NCBI GenBank assembly: GCA_028065725.1
Contig: JAPTVL010000065.1
Coordinates: 1 to 24,827 of the forward strand
Length of the DNA stretch: 24,827 bases
Source of the DNA: Betaproteobacteria bacterium
GTDB lineage: Bacteria; Pseudomonadota; Gammaproteobacteria; Burkholderiales; Rhodocyclaceae
Direction: 5' to 3'
The notes under the pieces were generated by a model. That model made no database searches and was not told where the DNA came from. It was given only the letters and a program-made list of their open reading frames with translations. Shown piece by piece: positions 1 through 8,441 of this stretch (within the stretch, counting starts at the first letter, position 1; each line of letters opens with the position of its first letter). A program made the translations under genes and the position numbers.

Positions 1-974
1 TCCGGGTGAATTGGGACTTCGGCGGCGATGCGTTGGGTATCGCCGAGGTATTCGCTGGGGGCAAAGCTGCGGCGCGCCAGCGGGCGATTGCGTTGATCGG
101 TCAGGGTCAGCAAAAGCACTGGCCAGGCCTGGGCGTGGCCGGCCCGGTTGCCGAGGGTGAGGGTGAGCTTCAGGTTGCCGCTGGCCTCGGTCTGCAGGTC
201 GGAACCGATGATCTGCAGCAAGCCCCGATTTTTCGGCAGGGAGAGCGTGCAGCCGAGCACGGTGCAGGCCTGTTCAAGGGCGGGGCGGGTCTGCGGCAGC
301 CGGCTGGCCAGGGTGTCGCGCATGAAATAGGTGATTTGCGCAAGCAACAGCACCAGCAGCAGCGCGCTGACCACACCCCACGCCCAGGGCTTGATTCGCG
401 GCGGTGCAAAGCGAACGCGCGTCGTCTCGGGCAGGGGGGTGGCATATTCGATGCGTGCGACAGGCGCCGCATATGCAGCAGGTGCAGCGACCGGCGCTGG
501 TGCCGGCGAATAGGCGGGCGCTGCGGGTTCCGGCGGATAGGTCGAGGGGGCGGGATAGATCTGCGGCAGCGGACCGAGGTCTTCCGGTACCGGGATGTCC
601 GGATCGATCAGGATGATCGAGGGCAGTTCGTGTGTGGTATCGCGCTGGGTGATGCCGCGCGGGGTCTCGGAACCCGCCACGTCTTCAGCGAGTTCATCGG
701 CTGCGGGTTCTTCCGCAACTGCGACCTCGTCAGGCGCAGCCTCCTGGACCTCCGGTTCTGCAGGCGGCGTGGTTTCCGGCGAGGGGGGGACTTCGACAGG
801 CTCGGGCTCGGCCACAACGGGCAAGGGCGAACCATCTTCCATGAGCAGGCTCAGGCGCGCATCGAACGCCGCGCCACACACGCTGCATTGCACCCATCCC
901 TGCGCGGCGTCGAGCTGGTCCGCTCCGAGGCGAAACATGCTGGCGCATTGCGGACAGGTGGTGCGGTAGCTCAC
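1..974 (-). CDS. Zinc-ribbon DUF3426 membrane protein, C-terminus cut by window edge
   Basis: The frame is open from a GTG at 974 to the left edge, giving about 324 residues with no stop. The N-terminus is an MJ0042-type zinc finger with CPQC at residues 7-10 and CSVC at 30-33. A long Pro/Ala/Glu-rich acidic linker follows. One membrane segment rich in Leu and Val lies near residues 200-217. After it comes a periplasmic DUF3426-type domain containing LPKNRGLLQIIGSDLQ and RRSFAPSEYLGD. The GTG overlaps the prmA stop codon (GTGA), so the two are probably translationally coupled. Proteins of this layout often follow prmA in betaproteobacteria. Their function is unknown; a zinc-dependent sensing or scaffold role is only a guess. 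The gene uses GTG, and no ATG lies near the start of the zinc finger. Confidence 0.85.
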   Translation of the reverse strand, partial: MSYRTTCPQCASMFRLGADQLDAAQGWVQCSVCGAAFDARLSLLMEDGSPLPVVAEPEPVEVPPSPETTPPAEPEVQEAAPDEVAVAEEPAADELAEDVAGSETPRGITQRDTTHELPSIILIDPDIPVPEDLGPLPQIYPAPSTYPPEPAAPAYSPAPAPVAAPAAYAAPVARIEYATPLPETTRVRFAPPRIKPWAWGVVSALLLVLLLAQITYFMRDTLASRLPQTRPALEQACTVLGCTLSLPKNRGLLQIIGSDLQTEASGNLKLTLTLGNRAGHAQAWPVLLLTLTDQRNRPLARRSFAPSEYLGDTQRIAAEVPIHP

Positions 975-1861
975 TGCTTGACGCCCGCCAGGCGCACCCA
1001 GCCATCGTCGATGGCGGGCGGATCGAACACGAACCAGGTGCGGTAGACCGCCATGACGTCCTCGGCCTGTTCGGCCAGAATGCCGGACAACACCAGCTGT
1101 CCGCCCGGCCGCACCCGGCCAGCGAGCAGCGGTGCCATGCCCTTGAGCGGATTGGTGAGGATGTTGGCGATGACGACGTCGTAGTGTCCGGGCGCGAGAT
1201 CACCGGGCAGGCAGAAGTGCGCGTTCACGTCGTTTAGTTCGGCGTTGTCGCGCGAGGCGGTGACCGCCTGGGCGTCGACATCGACGCCGTCGACGCGTGC
1301 CGCCCCCAGCTTGACGGCGGCAATGGCGAGGATGCCGGAGCCGCAGCCATAGTCGAGCAGGGTCTTGCCGCCGTGCAGATGTTCGTCGAGCCAGCGCAGG
1401 CATAGCCGCGTGGTGGGGTGGCTGCCGGTGCCGAAAGCCAGGCCGGGGTCGAGCTTGAGGTTGATCGCGCTGCTGTCGGGGGCGTCGTGCCAGGTCGGCA
1501 CGATCCACAAGCGCGGCGAGATCGGGATGGGGTCGAACTGCGACTGGGTGAGGCGCACCCAGTCCTGTTCAGCCACGGTTTCGACCGCGTACTCGGTGGG
1601 TGCGGGAATGCCCGCCTGCTTCGCCGCATGGGCCAACATCTCCGCTACATCGGCGCCTTCGTCCAGCAGCACCACCGCAATGCTGTGTGGCCACAACTCG
1701 GCCGTCGGGTGGTCGGGTTCGCCGAACAGCGGTGTTTCGTCCACGGTGCCGGCGTCGGCGTCCTCCAGCGACACCGACAGCGCACCCGCCTCCATCAGCG
1801 CGTCGGACAGCGGCTCGGCCTGTTTGGAGTCGACGAGGATACGAACGGATTGCCAGGGCAT
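971..1861 (-). CDS. prmA: Ribosomal protein L11 methyltransferase
   Basis: PrmA trimethylates lysines and the N-terminus of ribosomal protein L11, using S-adenosylmethionine, in the cytoplasm. The 296-residue protein matches the family's usual length. The N-terminal L11-recognition domain begins MPWQSVRILVDSKQAEPLSD. The family signature FGTGSHPTTRLCLRWLDEH precedes the SAM-binding loop LLDYGCGSGILAIAAVKLGA. The motif VVIANILTNPL fits the NPPF-like substrate loop of the class. The frame is open to 1927, but the extra 22 residues are arginine-rich, come from an intergenic inverted repeat and are unlike PrmA. The ATG at 1861 is therefore preferred, although its ribosome binding site is weak. 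The stop overlaps the GTG of the DUF3426 gene. It lies downstream of accC, a common betaproteobacterial arrangement. Confidence 0.95.
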   Translation of the reverse strand: MPWQSVRILVDSKQAEPLSDALMEAGALSVSLEDADAGTVDETPLFGEPDHPTAELWPHSIAVVLLDEGADVAEMLAHAAKQAGIPAPTEYAVETVAEQDWVRLTQSQFDPIPISPRLWIVPTWHDAPDSSAINLKLDPGLAFGTGSHPTTRLCLRWLDEHLHGGKTLLDYGCGSGILAIAAVKLGAARVDGVDVDAQAVTASRDNAELNDVNAHFCLPGDLAPGHYDVVIANILTNPLKGMAPLLAGRVRPGGQLVLSGILAEQAEDVMAVYRTWFVFDPPAIDDGWVRLAGVKQ

Positions 1862-1864
1862 TTT

Positions 1865-1928
1865 GGTGAGGCGTGGGGCGCAAGGGGTGAGGGGCAGGCG
1901 TCTGGCGCCGCATCCCTCACGCCTCACC
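1865..1928. repeat. Inverted repeat between accC and prmA
   Basis: An 11-base arm at 1865-1875 (GGTGAGGCGTG) is the exact reverse complement of 1918-1928. The inner part contains further GTGAGG-like words. On the leftward accC-prmA transcript this would form a long stem with a loop of about 40 bases just before prmA. There is no T-tract, so it is not a standard terminator. It may be an mRNA-processing or stability element, or a mobile palindrome remnant. Confidence 0.5.
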
Positions 1929-1931
1929 CCG

Positions 1932-3281
1932 TCAGCCCTTTTCCCCCGCCAGCTTGTGTTCCAGATAATGAATGCTGGTGCCGCCGGCGATGAAGGCGGC
2001 GTCGTGCATCAGGTCCTGGTGCAGCGGGATGTTGGTGTTGATGCCTTCGACCACCATTTCCACCAGCGCGCCGCGCATGCGGGCGATGGCCTGGTCGCGG
2101 GTGTCGCCGTAAGCGATCAGCTTGCCAATCATCGAGTCGTAGTGCGGCGGCACGTAATAGCCGTGATACACGTGCGAATCGACCCGAATGCCGGGGCCGC
2201 CGGGGGCGTGGTAGTTGGTGAGCTTGCCGGGGCTGGGAACAAAGGTCGCCGGATGCTCGGCGTTGATGCGGCATTCGACGGCGTGGCCCTTGAACTGGAT
2301 GTCTTTCTGCCTCCACGGCAGCTTTTCGCCGGCGGCGACGCGGATCTGGGTCTGCACGATGTCGATGCCGGTGATGAGTTCGGTCACCGGGTGCTCGACC
2401 TGCACCCGGGTGTTCATCTCGATGAAGTAGAACTCGCCGTTTTCGTACAGGAATTCGAAGGTGCCGGCGCCGCGGTAGCCGATCTTGCGGCAGGCCTCGG
2501 CGCAGCGTTCGCCGATCTTGTCCCTGAGCTTGGGGTCGAGCCCGGGGGCGGGGGCTTCTTCCAGCACCTTCTGGTGGCGGCGCTGCATCGAGCAGTCGCG
2601 CTCGCCCAGGTGCACGGCGTTGCCGTGCTCGTCGGCGAGGATCTGGATCTCGATGTGGCGCGGCGTCTGCAGGAATTTTTCCATGTAGACCATGGGGTTG
2701 CCGAAGGCGGCGCCCGCCTCGGTTTTGGTCATGGTCACGGCATTCAGCAGCGCGGCTTCGGTGTGCACCACGCGCATCCCGCGGCCGCCGCCGCCGCCGG
2801 CCGCCTTGATGATGACGGGGTAGCCGATCGCGCGCCCGATCTTGAGGACTTCGTCGGGATCGTCAGGCAGTGCGCCGTCGGAACCGGGCACGCACGGCAC
2901 CTTGGCTTCGATCATCGCCTGCTTGGCAGCGACCTTGTCGCCCATCAGGCGGATATTGTCGGGGCGCGGTCCGATGAAGGTGAAGCCGGAGGATTCCACG
3001 CGCTCGGCAAAGTCGGCGTTTTCAGACAGGAAGCCATAGCCGGGGTGAATCGCCTCGGCGTCGGTGACTTCGGCGGCGGCGATGATCGACGGCACGTGCA
3101 GATAGCTCTGTGCCGACGGCGGCGGGCCGATGCACACCGATTCGTCGGCCAGCTTCACATATTTGGCGTCGCGGTCGGCCTCGGAATACACGGCGACCGT
3201 CTTGATGCCCATTTCGCGGCAGGCGCGCTGGATTCTCAAGGCGATCTCGCCGCGGTTGGCGATCAGAATCTTTTCAAACAT
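1932..3281 (-). CDS. accC: Acetyl-CoA carboxylase, biotin carboxylase subunit
   Basis: AccC carboxylates the biotin carried by AccB, using ATP and bicarbonate, in the first committed step of fatty acid synthesis. The 449-residue length is typical of the family. It starts [17 protein letters not shown], the standard N-terminus. Other family motifs are the biotin carboxylase signature [15 protein letters not shown], the ATP-grasp glycine-rich loop [28 protein letters not shown], and the catalytic metal-binding stretch [17 protein letters not shown]. It lies 99 bases downstream of accB in the same direction and upstream of prmA. The operon order aroQ-accB-accC-prmA agrees with the assignment. 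No anomaly is seen. Confidence 0.97.
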   Translation of the reverse strand: MFEKILIANRGEIALRIQRACREMGIKTVAVYSEADRDAKYVKLADESVCIGPPPSAQSYLHVPSIIAAAEVTDAEAIHPGYGFLSENADFAERVESSGFTFIGPRPDNIRLMGDKVAAKQAMIEAKVPCVPGSDGALPDDPDEVLKIGRAIGYPVIIKAAGGGGGRGMRVVHTEAALLNAVTMTKTEAGAAFGNPMVYMEKFLQTPRHIEIQILADEHGNAVHLGERDCSMQRRHQKVLEEAPAPGLDPKLRDKIGERCAEACRKIGYRGAGTFEFLYENGEFYFIEMNTRVQVEHPVTELITGIDIVQTQIRVAAGEKLPWRQKDIQFKGHAVECRINAEHPATFVPSPGKLTNYHAPGGPGIRVDSHVYHGYYVPPHYDSMIGKLIAYGDTRDQAIARMRGALVEMVVEGINTNIPLHQDLMHDAAFIAGGTSIHYLEHKLAGEKG

Positions 3282-3304
3282 GGTTTTGGAGTGGTCAGAG
3301 GTGG

Positions 3305-3378
3305 GGGATAAGAGATGGGGGTAAGTGCTTCGTGTCTACATTCAAGCAGCACTGCGACGCTGCTCATCCCCTTATCCC
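3305..3378. repeat. Imperfect inverted repeat in the accB-accC gap
   Basis: GGGATAAG at 3305-3312 is the reverse complement of CTTATCCC at 3371-3378. The left arm sits in a G-rich run and the right arm in a C-rich run. It lies immediately after the accB stop codon. As with the accC-prmA gap, it could fold in the polycistronic RNA. The arm is short and the call is weak. Confidence 0.3.
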
Positions 3379-3380
3379 TC

Positions 3381-3827
3381 TCAAGCAATCACAAACAGCG
3401 GCTCGCCGTATTCCACCGGCTGTCCGTTTTCGACCAGGATGGCCTTGATGACGCCCCCCTGGTCCGATTCGATTTCGTTCAGAAGCTTCATCGCTTCGAT
3501 GATGCACAGCGTGTCGCCGACATTCACGCTCTGGCCCACTTCGGCAAAGTTCTTGGATCCCGGGGCCGGTGCGCGGTAGAAGGTGCCGACCATGGGTGAA
3601 CGCACGACGTGGCCTTCGGGCATGGCGTCTTCAGCTGGAGCCGCCGCTACCGGTGCCGCCGCCGGGGCGGCAGCGTACGCCATCTGGGGGGCCTGCTGCA
3701 TCATCATCGGCGCGCCAGCGATGCTCTTGGCGATGCGGACTTTTTCCTCGCCTTCGGTGATTTCCAGTTCGGCGATGCCGGAGGCTTCGACCAGGTCAAT
3801 GAGCTTTTTCAGTTTTCTGAGATCCAT
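3381..3827 (-). CDS. accB: Acetyl-CoA carboxylase biotin carboxyl carrier protein
   Basis: AccB carries the biotin that AccC carboxylates and that the carboxyltransferase then uses to make malonyl-CoA. The 148-residue protein starts [18 protein letters not shown], the typical N-terminal helix. An Ala/Pro-rich mobile linker follows at about residues 45-72. The C-terminal biotinyl domain carries [11 protein letters not shown], whose lysine is the biotinylation site. The ATG at 3827, with AGGAC upstream, is preferred over the longer frame to 3890, whose extra residues do not resemble the family. The start lies inside the last 32 bases of aroQ, so the two are probably co-transcribed and coupled. 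Confidence 0.96.
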   Translation of the reverse strand: MDLRKLKKLIDLVEASGIAELEITEGEEKVRIAKSIAGAPMMMQQAPQMAYAAAPAAAPVAAAPAEDAMPEGHVVRSPMVGTFYRAPAPGSKNFAEVGQSVNVGDTLCIIEAMKLLNEIESDQGGVIKAILVENGQPVEYGEPLFVIA

Positions 3828-4326
3828 GGGGCGTCCTGTTTTGAAGGTGGCGCAGCGCGTATTCCAGCGCCAGTTCGTAGCCCTGGGCACCCAGGCCCGA
3901 GATCACGCCGACTGCGAGGTCCGAGAAATACGAATGATGGCGGAAGGTTTCGCGCGCGTAAATGTTGGAAAGGTGTACTTCGACGAACGGGATGGCAGTG
4001 CCCGCCAGGGCATCGCGCAGCGCGACGCTGGTGTGGGTGTAACCCGCCGGGTTGATGACGATGAAGTCGACGTGATCGCGCGCAGCCTGGTGGATGCGGT
4101 CGATCAGGGCGCCTTCGTGGTTGTGCTGGAAGGTCTCGACCTCGGCGCCGGCGGCCTCCCCGCGGCTGACCAGCGCACGGTTGATGTCGTCGAGCGTGGC
4201 AAGACCGTAATGCTTGGGCTCGCGGCTACCCAGCAAGTTGAGGTTGGGGCCGTGCACAACCAGCACGTGCGGGTGCAGACTGGGGACCGATTTGGCCGCT
4301 GTGCGGCTGGTTCGTTTGGTCGTCAT
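3796..4326 (-). CDS. aroQ: Type II 3-dehydroquinate dehydratase
   Basis: AroQ removes water from 3-dehydroquinate in the shikimate pathway. Family motifs are [19 protein letters not shown], which holds the catalytic Arg and Tyr, then [18 protein letters not shown], and [19 protein letters not shown] with the catalytic histidine region. From the ATG at 4326 the protein has 176 residues. That is about 20 to 30 more than usual, owing to a Thr/Lys/Arg-rich N-terminal extension before the first strand. The frame also opens upstream to a TTG at 4395, but that region covers the tlpA gap and looks non-coding. The 3' end overlaps accB by 32 bases. This position just before accB is common in proteobacteria. 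Confidence 0.94.
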   Translation of the reverse strand: MTTKRTSRTAAKSVPSLHPHVLVVHGPNLNLLGSREPKHYGLATLDDINRALVSRGEAAGAEVETFQHNHEGALIDRIHQAARDHVDFIVINPAGYTHTSVALRDALAGTAIPFVEVHLSNIYARETFRHHSYFSDLAVGVISGLGAQGYELALEYALRHLQNRTPHGSQKTEKAH

Positions 4327-4384
4327 GGCGGCGAGTTTGCCGTAAATGGGGGTAAATTGTCCAGATATTGACGCTAAATCACAA

Positions 4385-4912
4385 CTATGAGCCAATTTCG
4401 CGCAATGCGTTTTCGAGCGTGGGGCGCGGAAGCCGTCCCAGATGGCTCAGGGCGATGCTGCCGTCGCGATCGAGCACGATCGTATAGGGGAGCGCACCAC
4501 TCGGGTTGCCGAGCTGCCGTGCCAGGCTATGTGCCGCCCCCTCGCCGATCAGGATCGGGTAATCGACTGGCATCTGCCGCAAAAACTGCGACACGTTGGC
4601 CCGATTGTCGATGGCGATGCCGACAAATTCGACCCCGCTGGGGCGGAATTGCGTGCGCAAGGCGGCAAAATCCGGCATTTCCTCGCGGCAAGGCGCACAC
4701 CAGCTGGCCCAGAAATTCAGCACCACCACCTGTCCGCGCCATTGCGCCAGCGGCTGTTCCTGTCCCGCCAGATCCGGAAATCCAACTTGCCACAGGGTGG
4801 CAAGGGCGGGCGCTGCTGGCGCTTGCGGCGCATAGCGCGTCTGCGCCAGCCAGACGCCGGCGGTTAGGGCTGCCAGGGCCAGGGGGCTCAGATAAAACCA
4901 TTTTTTTTGCAT
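4385..4912 (-). CDS. tlpA: TlpA/ResA-type thiol:disulfide oxidoreductase
   Basis: This is a membrane-anchored periplasmic thioredoxin-fold protein of 175 residues. An uncleaved or signal anchor spans about residues 5-23. The redox motif WCAPC (71-75) follows VVVLNFWAS, and [10 protein letters not shown] contains the cis-proline of the fold. The ATG at 4912 gives a short charged N-terminus (MQKKW); a TTG at 4930 is a less likely alternative. In System II cytochrome c maturation, ResA/CcsX proteins reduce the CxxCH cysteines of apocytochromes before heme attachment. This gene lies just downstream of resB-ccsB, which favours that role. A general thiol-reductase function cannot be excluded. Confidence 0.85.
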   Translation of the reverse strand: MQKKWFYLSPLALAALTAGVWLAQTRYAPQAPAAPALATLWQVGFPDLAGQEQPLAQWRGQVVVLNFWASWCAPCREEMPDFAALRTQFRPSGVEFVGIAIDNRANVSQFLRQMPVDYPILIGEGAAHSLARQLGNPSGALPYTIVLDRDGSIALSHLGRLPRPTLENALREIGS

Positions 4913-4933
4913 GATTTGCGCGGCCTTCAAAGA

Positions 4934-4959
4934 CCATCGCCCCGCTAAAGGGGCGATGG
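4934..4959 (-). terminator. Perfect hairpin between ccsB and tlpA, possible terminator
   Basis: CCATCGCCCC (4934-4943) is the exact reverse complement of 4950-4959, with a 6-base loop reading GCTAAA on the plus strand. It lies 38 bases after the ccsB stop on the leftward transcript. The bases after the stem (TCTTTG) are only weakly T-rich. It may therefore be an attenuating, processing or Rho-dependent site rather than a strong terminator. Its CTAAA loop core resembles the small palindromes around 8197-8422. Confidence 0.5.
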
Positions 4960-4997
4960 CTGGTGGTCCAGGCGCCCGTCAGGCGGCGCGTCTGTCC

Positions 4998-6137
4998 TTA
5001 CAGCTCGCCGTAGGAATGCAGGCCGGACAGGAACATGTTGACGCCGAGGAAGGCAAAGGTGGTGACGAACAGGCCGACCACCGCCCACCACGCCAGCATC
5101 GGGCCGCGTAGCCCCTTGACCAGGCGGATGTGCAGCCAGGCCGCATAGTTCAGCCACACGATCAGCGCCCAGGTTTCCTTCGGGTCCCACGACCAGTAGC
5201 CGCCCCAGGCCTCGGCCGCCCACATTGCGCCGAGAATGGTGGCGATGGTGAAGAAGGCGAAGCCGATGGCGATGGCCTTGTACATGATGTCGTCGATCAC
5301 TTCCAGCTTCGGCAGGCGGCTGGCGAGGATGCCGCGCTCTGCCAGCAGGTAGGCCACGCCGAGCATGGCGGAGAGCGAGAACGCCCCGTAGCCGACGAAG
5401 TTGGCGGGCACGTGCAGCTTCATCCACCAGGATTTGAGCGCGGGCACCAGCGGCTGGATTTCGTGCGCGCCGCGGTCGAAGGTGTACCAGAGAATAAAGC
5501 CGACCGCGGCGGAGATCACCAGCAGCACGAAGGCGCCCATCTGGCGGGTCTGGTAACGCGCTTCGTAATACAGGTACATCATCGCGGTGATGAGGCAGAA
5601 CAGCACGAAGACTTCGTACAGGTTGGACACCGGGATATGGCCGACGTCGGTGCCGACCAGGTAGGACTCGTACCAGCGCACCATCAGGCCGATGAAACCG
5701 AGCCCCACCGCGGTCCAGGTCAGCGTGCTCCCGGTTTTCATCACGAACCCGGAACGCGACAGCAGTCCCGCCCAGTACGTCAGGGTAGCCAGTCCGAACA
5801 GGGCGCACATCCACATGATGGCGGCCTGACTGGAGATCAGGTATTTGAGGAAGAAGGCTTCTTCCATGCGCGCCAGGCTGCCCTGGTACTGGCTGACGGC
5901 GAACAGGCTGATGGCGCCGACCACGAGGAACAGCGGGCGGAACGGCTTCCAGAACCAGCCGAAGGCCGCCAGCGACGGGATCGCCGCCAGCAGGATGGCT
6001 TTTTCATAGATGTCCATGTACTCGCCGAAACGCGACAGGGCGAACAGCGCGCCCGCCGCGACGATGGCGGCGAACAGCCAGTCGAACCACGACAGGCGCT
6101 TGAACAGCGGGGCGGGTTGATTGAGGGCGAGTTCCAT
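4998..6137 (-). CDS. ccsB: Cytochrome c biogenesis protein CcsB (ResC), System II heme handling subunit
   Basis: CcsB/ResC, together with ResB, moves heme across the inner membrane and ligates it to apocytochrome c in the periplasm. The 379-residue protein has about eight hydrophobic segments. It carries the WWD heme-handling domain at about residues 306-324 (WAAEAWGGYWSWDPKETWA). Conserved histidines that could ligate heme sit at H167 (GHIPVSNLYE), H242 (LHVPANFVGYG) and H336 (AAWLHIR). GGAG lies before the ATG. It begins 27 bases after the resB stop, so the two are very probably one transcript. It is followed by the 4934-4959 hairpin and a TlpA-type protein. Confidence 0.96.
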   Translation of the reverse strand: MELALNQPAPLFKRLSWFDWLFAAIVAAGALFALSRFGEYMDIYEKAILLAAIPSLAAFGWFWKPFRPLFLVVGAISLFAVSQYQGSLARMEEAFFLKYLISSQAAIMWMCALFGLATLTYWAGLLSRSGFVMKTGSTLTWTAVGLGFIGLMVRWYESYLVGTDVGHIPVSNLYEVFVLFCLITAMMYLYYEARYQTRQMGAFVLLVISAAVGFILWYTFDRGAHEIQPLVPALKSWWMKLHVPANFVGYGAFSLSAMLGVAYLLAERGILASRLPKLEVIDDIMYKAIAIGFAFFTIATILGAMWAAEAWGGYWSWDPKETWALIVWLNYAAWLHIRLVKGLRGPMLAWWAVVGLFVTTFAFLGVNMFLSGLHSYGEL

Positions 6138-6164
6138 GATGAAGTCTCCGAGTGTCTTTAATAT

Positions 6165-8183
6165 TTAAGACGGCTTCACAAGCGTATCGAGCGCCTGTGC
6201 GTGTTGGTTGAATTCTTTTTCGAAATCGATGGTGTGCTTGGCCGACGACATCGCCAGCAGCGCGTGGCCCGGCCTGATGCGCAGCCAGACCCGGCGTTCG
6301 CGCACGTAGAGCATGAAGAATACCCCGAGCGTCAGCAAAAGCGAACCGAAATAGACCACGTTCCGGCCTGGCGAGCGGGTGAGCTGCAGGCCGCTGGCCT
6401 TGATCTCGTCAAATTCCATCAGTTGCAGATAGATCGGCGCACCATAGACGAACAGGTCGCTCATGCTGTTGAGGGTGTCCCGCACCAGCCAGCCGGTGGC
6501 GTCGTCGGCCTTGGGCGCGGGCAGCCCGGCCTGGCGGTTGGCGATCTGCAGCGCCTCGAACGCAGCGAGTTCGAGGATGCGCAGATAAGTCCCGGCTGCC
6601 TTTTCGCCCTCGGATGCGGGAACCTTCTCCTCGATGAAGCGGCCCAGCGACTGGAAGCCGCCTTCGGCGAACAAGGCCAGCACCTGGGAGGCGCTGAATT
6701 TCAGCTTGTCCTCGATTTCGGTGCCCCAGGCTTCCTGCGGCAGCGCCTGGCGCGCGAAGCGGGCGGCGATTTCGGGACGCAGCTCGGGATTCAACAAGAC
6801 ACCGCGCAGCCGCATGAAGCTGTCGATATTGCCGCCTGCATCGAGCGGCATGCGCAGATAGCGGAAGGCTTCGTTCGGCGATTCGCGCACCCCCGACATC
6901 ATGTACCAGCGGCCATCCAGTTCCAGCGGCAGCATGTAGTTGGAAAACTCGCGCGCCTGGCCGCGCGTATCGCGCAGCTTGTACTGGAAGCTCGGGCCGA
7001 CGTTGCGCAGATGCTTGTTTTCGCTGACCGGGCTGCCGCCGAGCACGCTCATGGCGTCGCCGGACGCTTCGATCTCGCCGCCCATGTTTTCGATGTTGAA
7101 GGGGCGGAAGTCGATGAACTCGAGCGTGTAGTCGCCTGCTGCGCTGGTCAGTGTGGCGTTCTGGAGCACTGCGCCCTGGATGGGGAAGGGCGACGATGTC
7201 GGGGCGAACAGGTTCCAGCCCTGCAGGGTCAGACGGGTGCCGCCGTCGGCAAAGCTGGCCTGATAGATGGCGACGCCGTCGTGGATCAGCGGATGGTTGA
7301 CGGCAATGGTCGCTTCACGAATTTTCTTGCCGGAACGGTCGAAAATCTCGATGTCGCTCTCGAAGCTCTTGGGCTGGCCTGTCGTGTAGTGCTCGATGCG
7401 GAACTGCTTTAGCGCGACGGTGAAGGGCAGGTCCTGCACCAGGTAGCCGTCGGCCACGTTGAGGAAGGCCACGTCTGCGCTGGAACCTTCGGGAATCTGC
7501 ACGCTGCCGCGAAACGAGGGATTGGAGGGCGACAGGCGCGAAATCGCCGGCACCTGGCTTTGCGGGATGTCGCGCGTCTCGATCTTTTTGTAGCCCAGCA
7601 CCTGCTGGGCCTTGAACACCAGGTTGCCGTCCATCAGGCCGCCGATGCAAATGATCACGATGGCCGAATGCGCCAGAAAATAGCCGAGACGGTTCCAGCT
7701 GCCGGCCTTGGCGGCAAGCAGCACGCCGTCCTCGCGCGGCAGGTTTTTCACCTTGTAGCCCTGGCCTTCCAGATAGCGCTGGGCGCTGGTGGCGAGCGCC
7801 TCCGGCGATTGTTCGGTGACGGCTTCGTGCTTGTGCTTGAACGCGGCGAGCGACTGTTCGCTGACGTGCTCGCGAAAGCTTTTCATCTCGCGCGCAAAGT
7901 TTGGTGCATTGCGCCAGATGCAGACGCTGGTGGAGGCGACGAGGAAGGTCAGAATGACCAGAAACCAGCCGGCGTGATAGACGTCGTACAGCCCCAGCTT
8001 CTCGAAGACCTGAAACCAGAACGGCCCGAACTGGATGATGTGGTTGGCATACGGTTCGGCCTGCTTCAGCACGGTGCCGATGATGGAGGCGACCGCGAGA
8101 ATGGACAGCAGGCTGATGGCGAAGCGCATCGAGCTCAGCAGTTCAAACAGGGACTTGCCGAAGGAGTGGTGGGCTGTGTTCAT
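6165..8183 (-). CDS. resB: Cytochrome c biogenesis protein ResB (Ccs1)
   Basis: ResB pairs with CcsB in System II cytochrome c maturation. The 672-residue protein has three N-terminal membrane segments: about residues 20-38 (SMRFAISLLSILAVASIIG), about 72-90 (GWFLVILTFLVASTSVCIW), and one containing FLAHSAIVIICIGGLMDG. A large periplasmic domain follows. A last membrane segment near the C-terminus reads VVYFGSLLLTLGVFFMLYV and is followed by the basic RERRVWLRI. The motif IGTVLKQAEPYANHI is typical of the family. It is first in a resB-ccsB operon, and cytochrome c4 lies upstream behind a terminator. The length agrees with betaproteobacterial ResB. Confidence 0.95.
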   Translation of the reverse strand: MNTAHHSFGKSLFELLSSMRFAISLLSILAVASIIGTVLKQAEPYANHIIQFGPFWFQVFEKLGLYDVYHAGWFLVILTFLVASTSVCIWRNAPNFAREMKSFREHVSEQSLAAFKHKHEAVTEQSPEALATSAQRYLEGQGYKVKNLPREDGVLLAAKAGSWNRLGYFLAHSAIVIICIGGLMDGNLVFKAQQVLGYKKIETRDIPQSQVPAISRLSPSNPSFRGSVQIPEGSSADVAFLNVADGYLVQDLPFTVALKQFRIEHYTTGQPKSFESDIEIFDRSGKKIREATIAVNHPLIHDGVAIYQASFADGGTRLTLQGWNLFAPTSSPFPIQGAVLQNATLTSAAGDYTLEFIDFRPFNIENMGGEIEASGDAMSVLGGSPVSENKHLRNVGPSFQYKLRDTRGQAREFSNYMLPLELDGRWYMMSGVRESPNEAFRYLRMPLDAGGNIDSFMRLRGVLLNPELRPEIAARFARQALPQEAWGTEIEDKLKFSASQVLALFAEGGFQSLGRFIEEKVPASEGEKAAGTYLRILELAAFEALQIANRQAGLPAPKADDATGWLVRDTLNSMSDLFVYGAPIYLQLMEFDEIKASGLQLTRSPGRNVVYFGSLLLTLGVFFMLYVRERRVWLRIRPGHALLAMSSAKHTIDFEKEFNQHAQALDTLVKPS

Positions 8184-8196
8184 GTGGGCGGCAATA

Positions 8197-8441
8197 CCCT
8201 AAAGGGCATAAGTAAAAAAGGGTGACTTGCGTCACCCTTTCATCGACTCAAGCAAGTCGAATAAGTTTACCCGCAAGGGGCAGGCCGTGGTTGTCCCCGC
8301 AGGAGGGAGGCCATGTCTGTAAGCTGCTAAAGCAGCAACAGCCATGCACTAAAGCCGCTAAAGCGTCAACAACCACGCTCTACCCGCAAGGGGCAGGCCG
8401 TGGTTGTAAAGCCGCTAAAGCGTCAACAACCACGCTCTACC
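8197..8441. repeat. Cluster of palindromic and direct repeats downstream of cytochrome c4
   Basis: This 245-base stretch holds several related repeats. A 35-base word occurs at 8350-8384 and again at 8407-8441. A 27-base word occurs at 8268-8294 and 8381-8407. Short stems around a TAAA loop occur at 8197-8206 (CCC/GGG), 8323-8336 (GCTGC/GCAGC), 8356-8365 and 8413-8422 (CGC/GCG). Outer arms CGTGGTTGT and ACAACCACG (for example 8399-8407 with 8426-8434) enclose the inner stems. The last copy includes the c4 stop codon. It resembles a REP-like intergenic element. No protein-coding potential beyond repeat translation is seen. Confidence 0.75.
8217..8240 (-). terminator. Rho-independent terminator of the cytochrome c4 transcript
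   Basis: AAAGGGTGAC (8217-8226) pairs perfectly with GTCACCCTTT (8231-8240) around a TTGC loop. Read leftwards, the stem is followed by a run of T residues (the plus strand has AAAAAA at 8214-8219, partly inside the stem). The orientation matches the c4 gene, leaving a 3' untranslated region of about 200 bases. Confidence 0.8.

Noticed and set aside
1365..3311. A 648-codon rightward open frame antisense to prmA and accC
   Set aside because: It lies opposite two clear conserved genes, and its length follows from high GC and codon bias. The translation has no recognisable family motif.
6201..7412. A 403-codon rightward open frame antisense to resB
   Set aside because: ResB is a full-length conserved protein on the other strand, and the antisense translation is His/Gln/Gly-rich without domains.
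8268..8441. Possible CRISPR array
   Set aside because: There are only two copies of each long word, the copies overlap different units, the spacers are unequal and no cas genes are near. Internal palindromes fit a REP-like element better.
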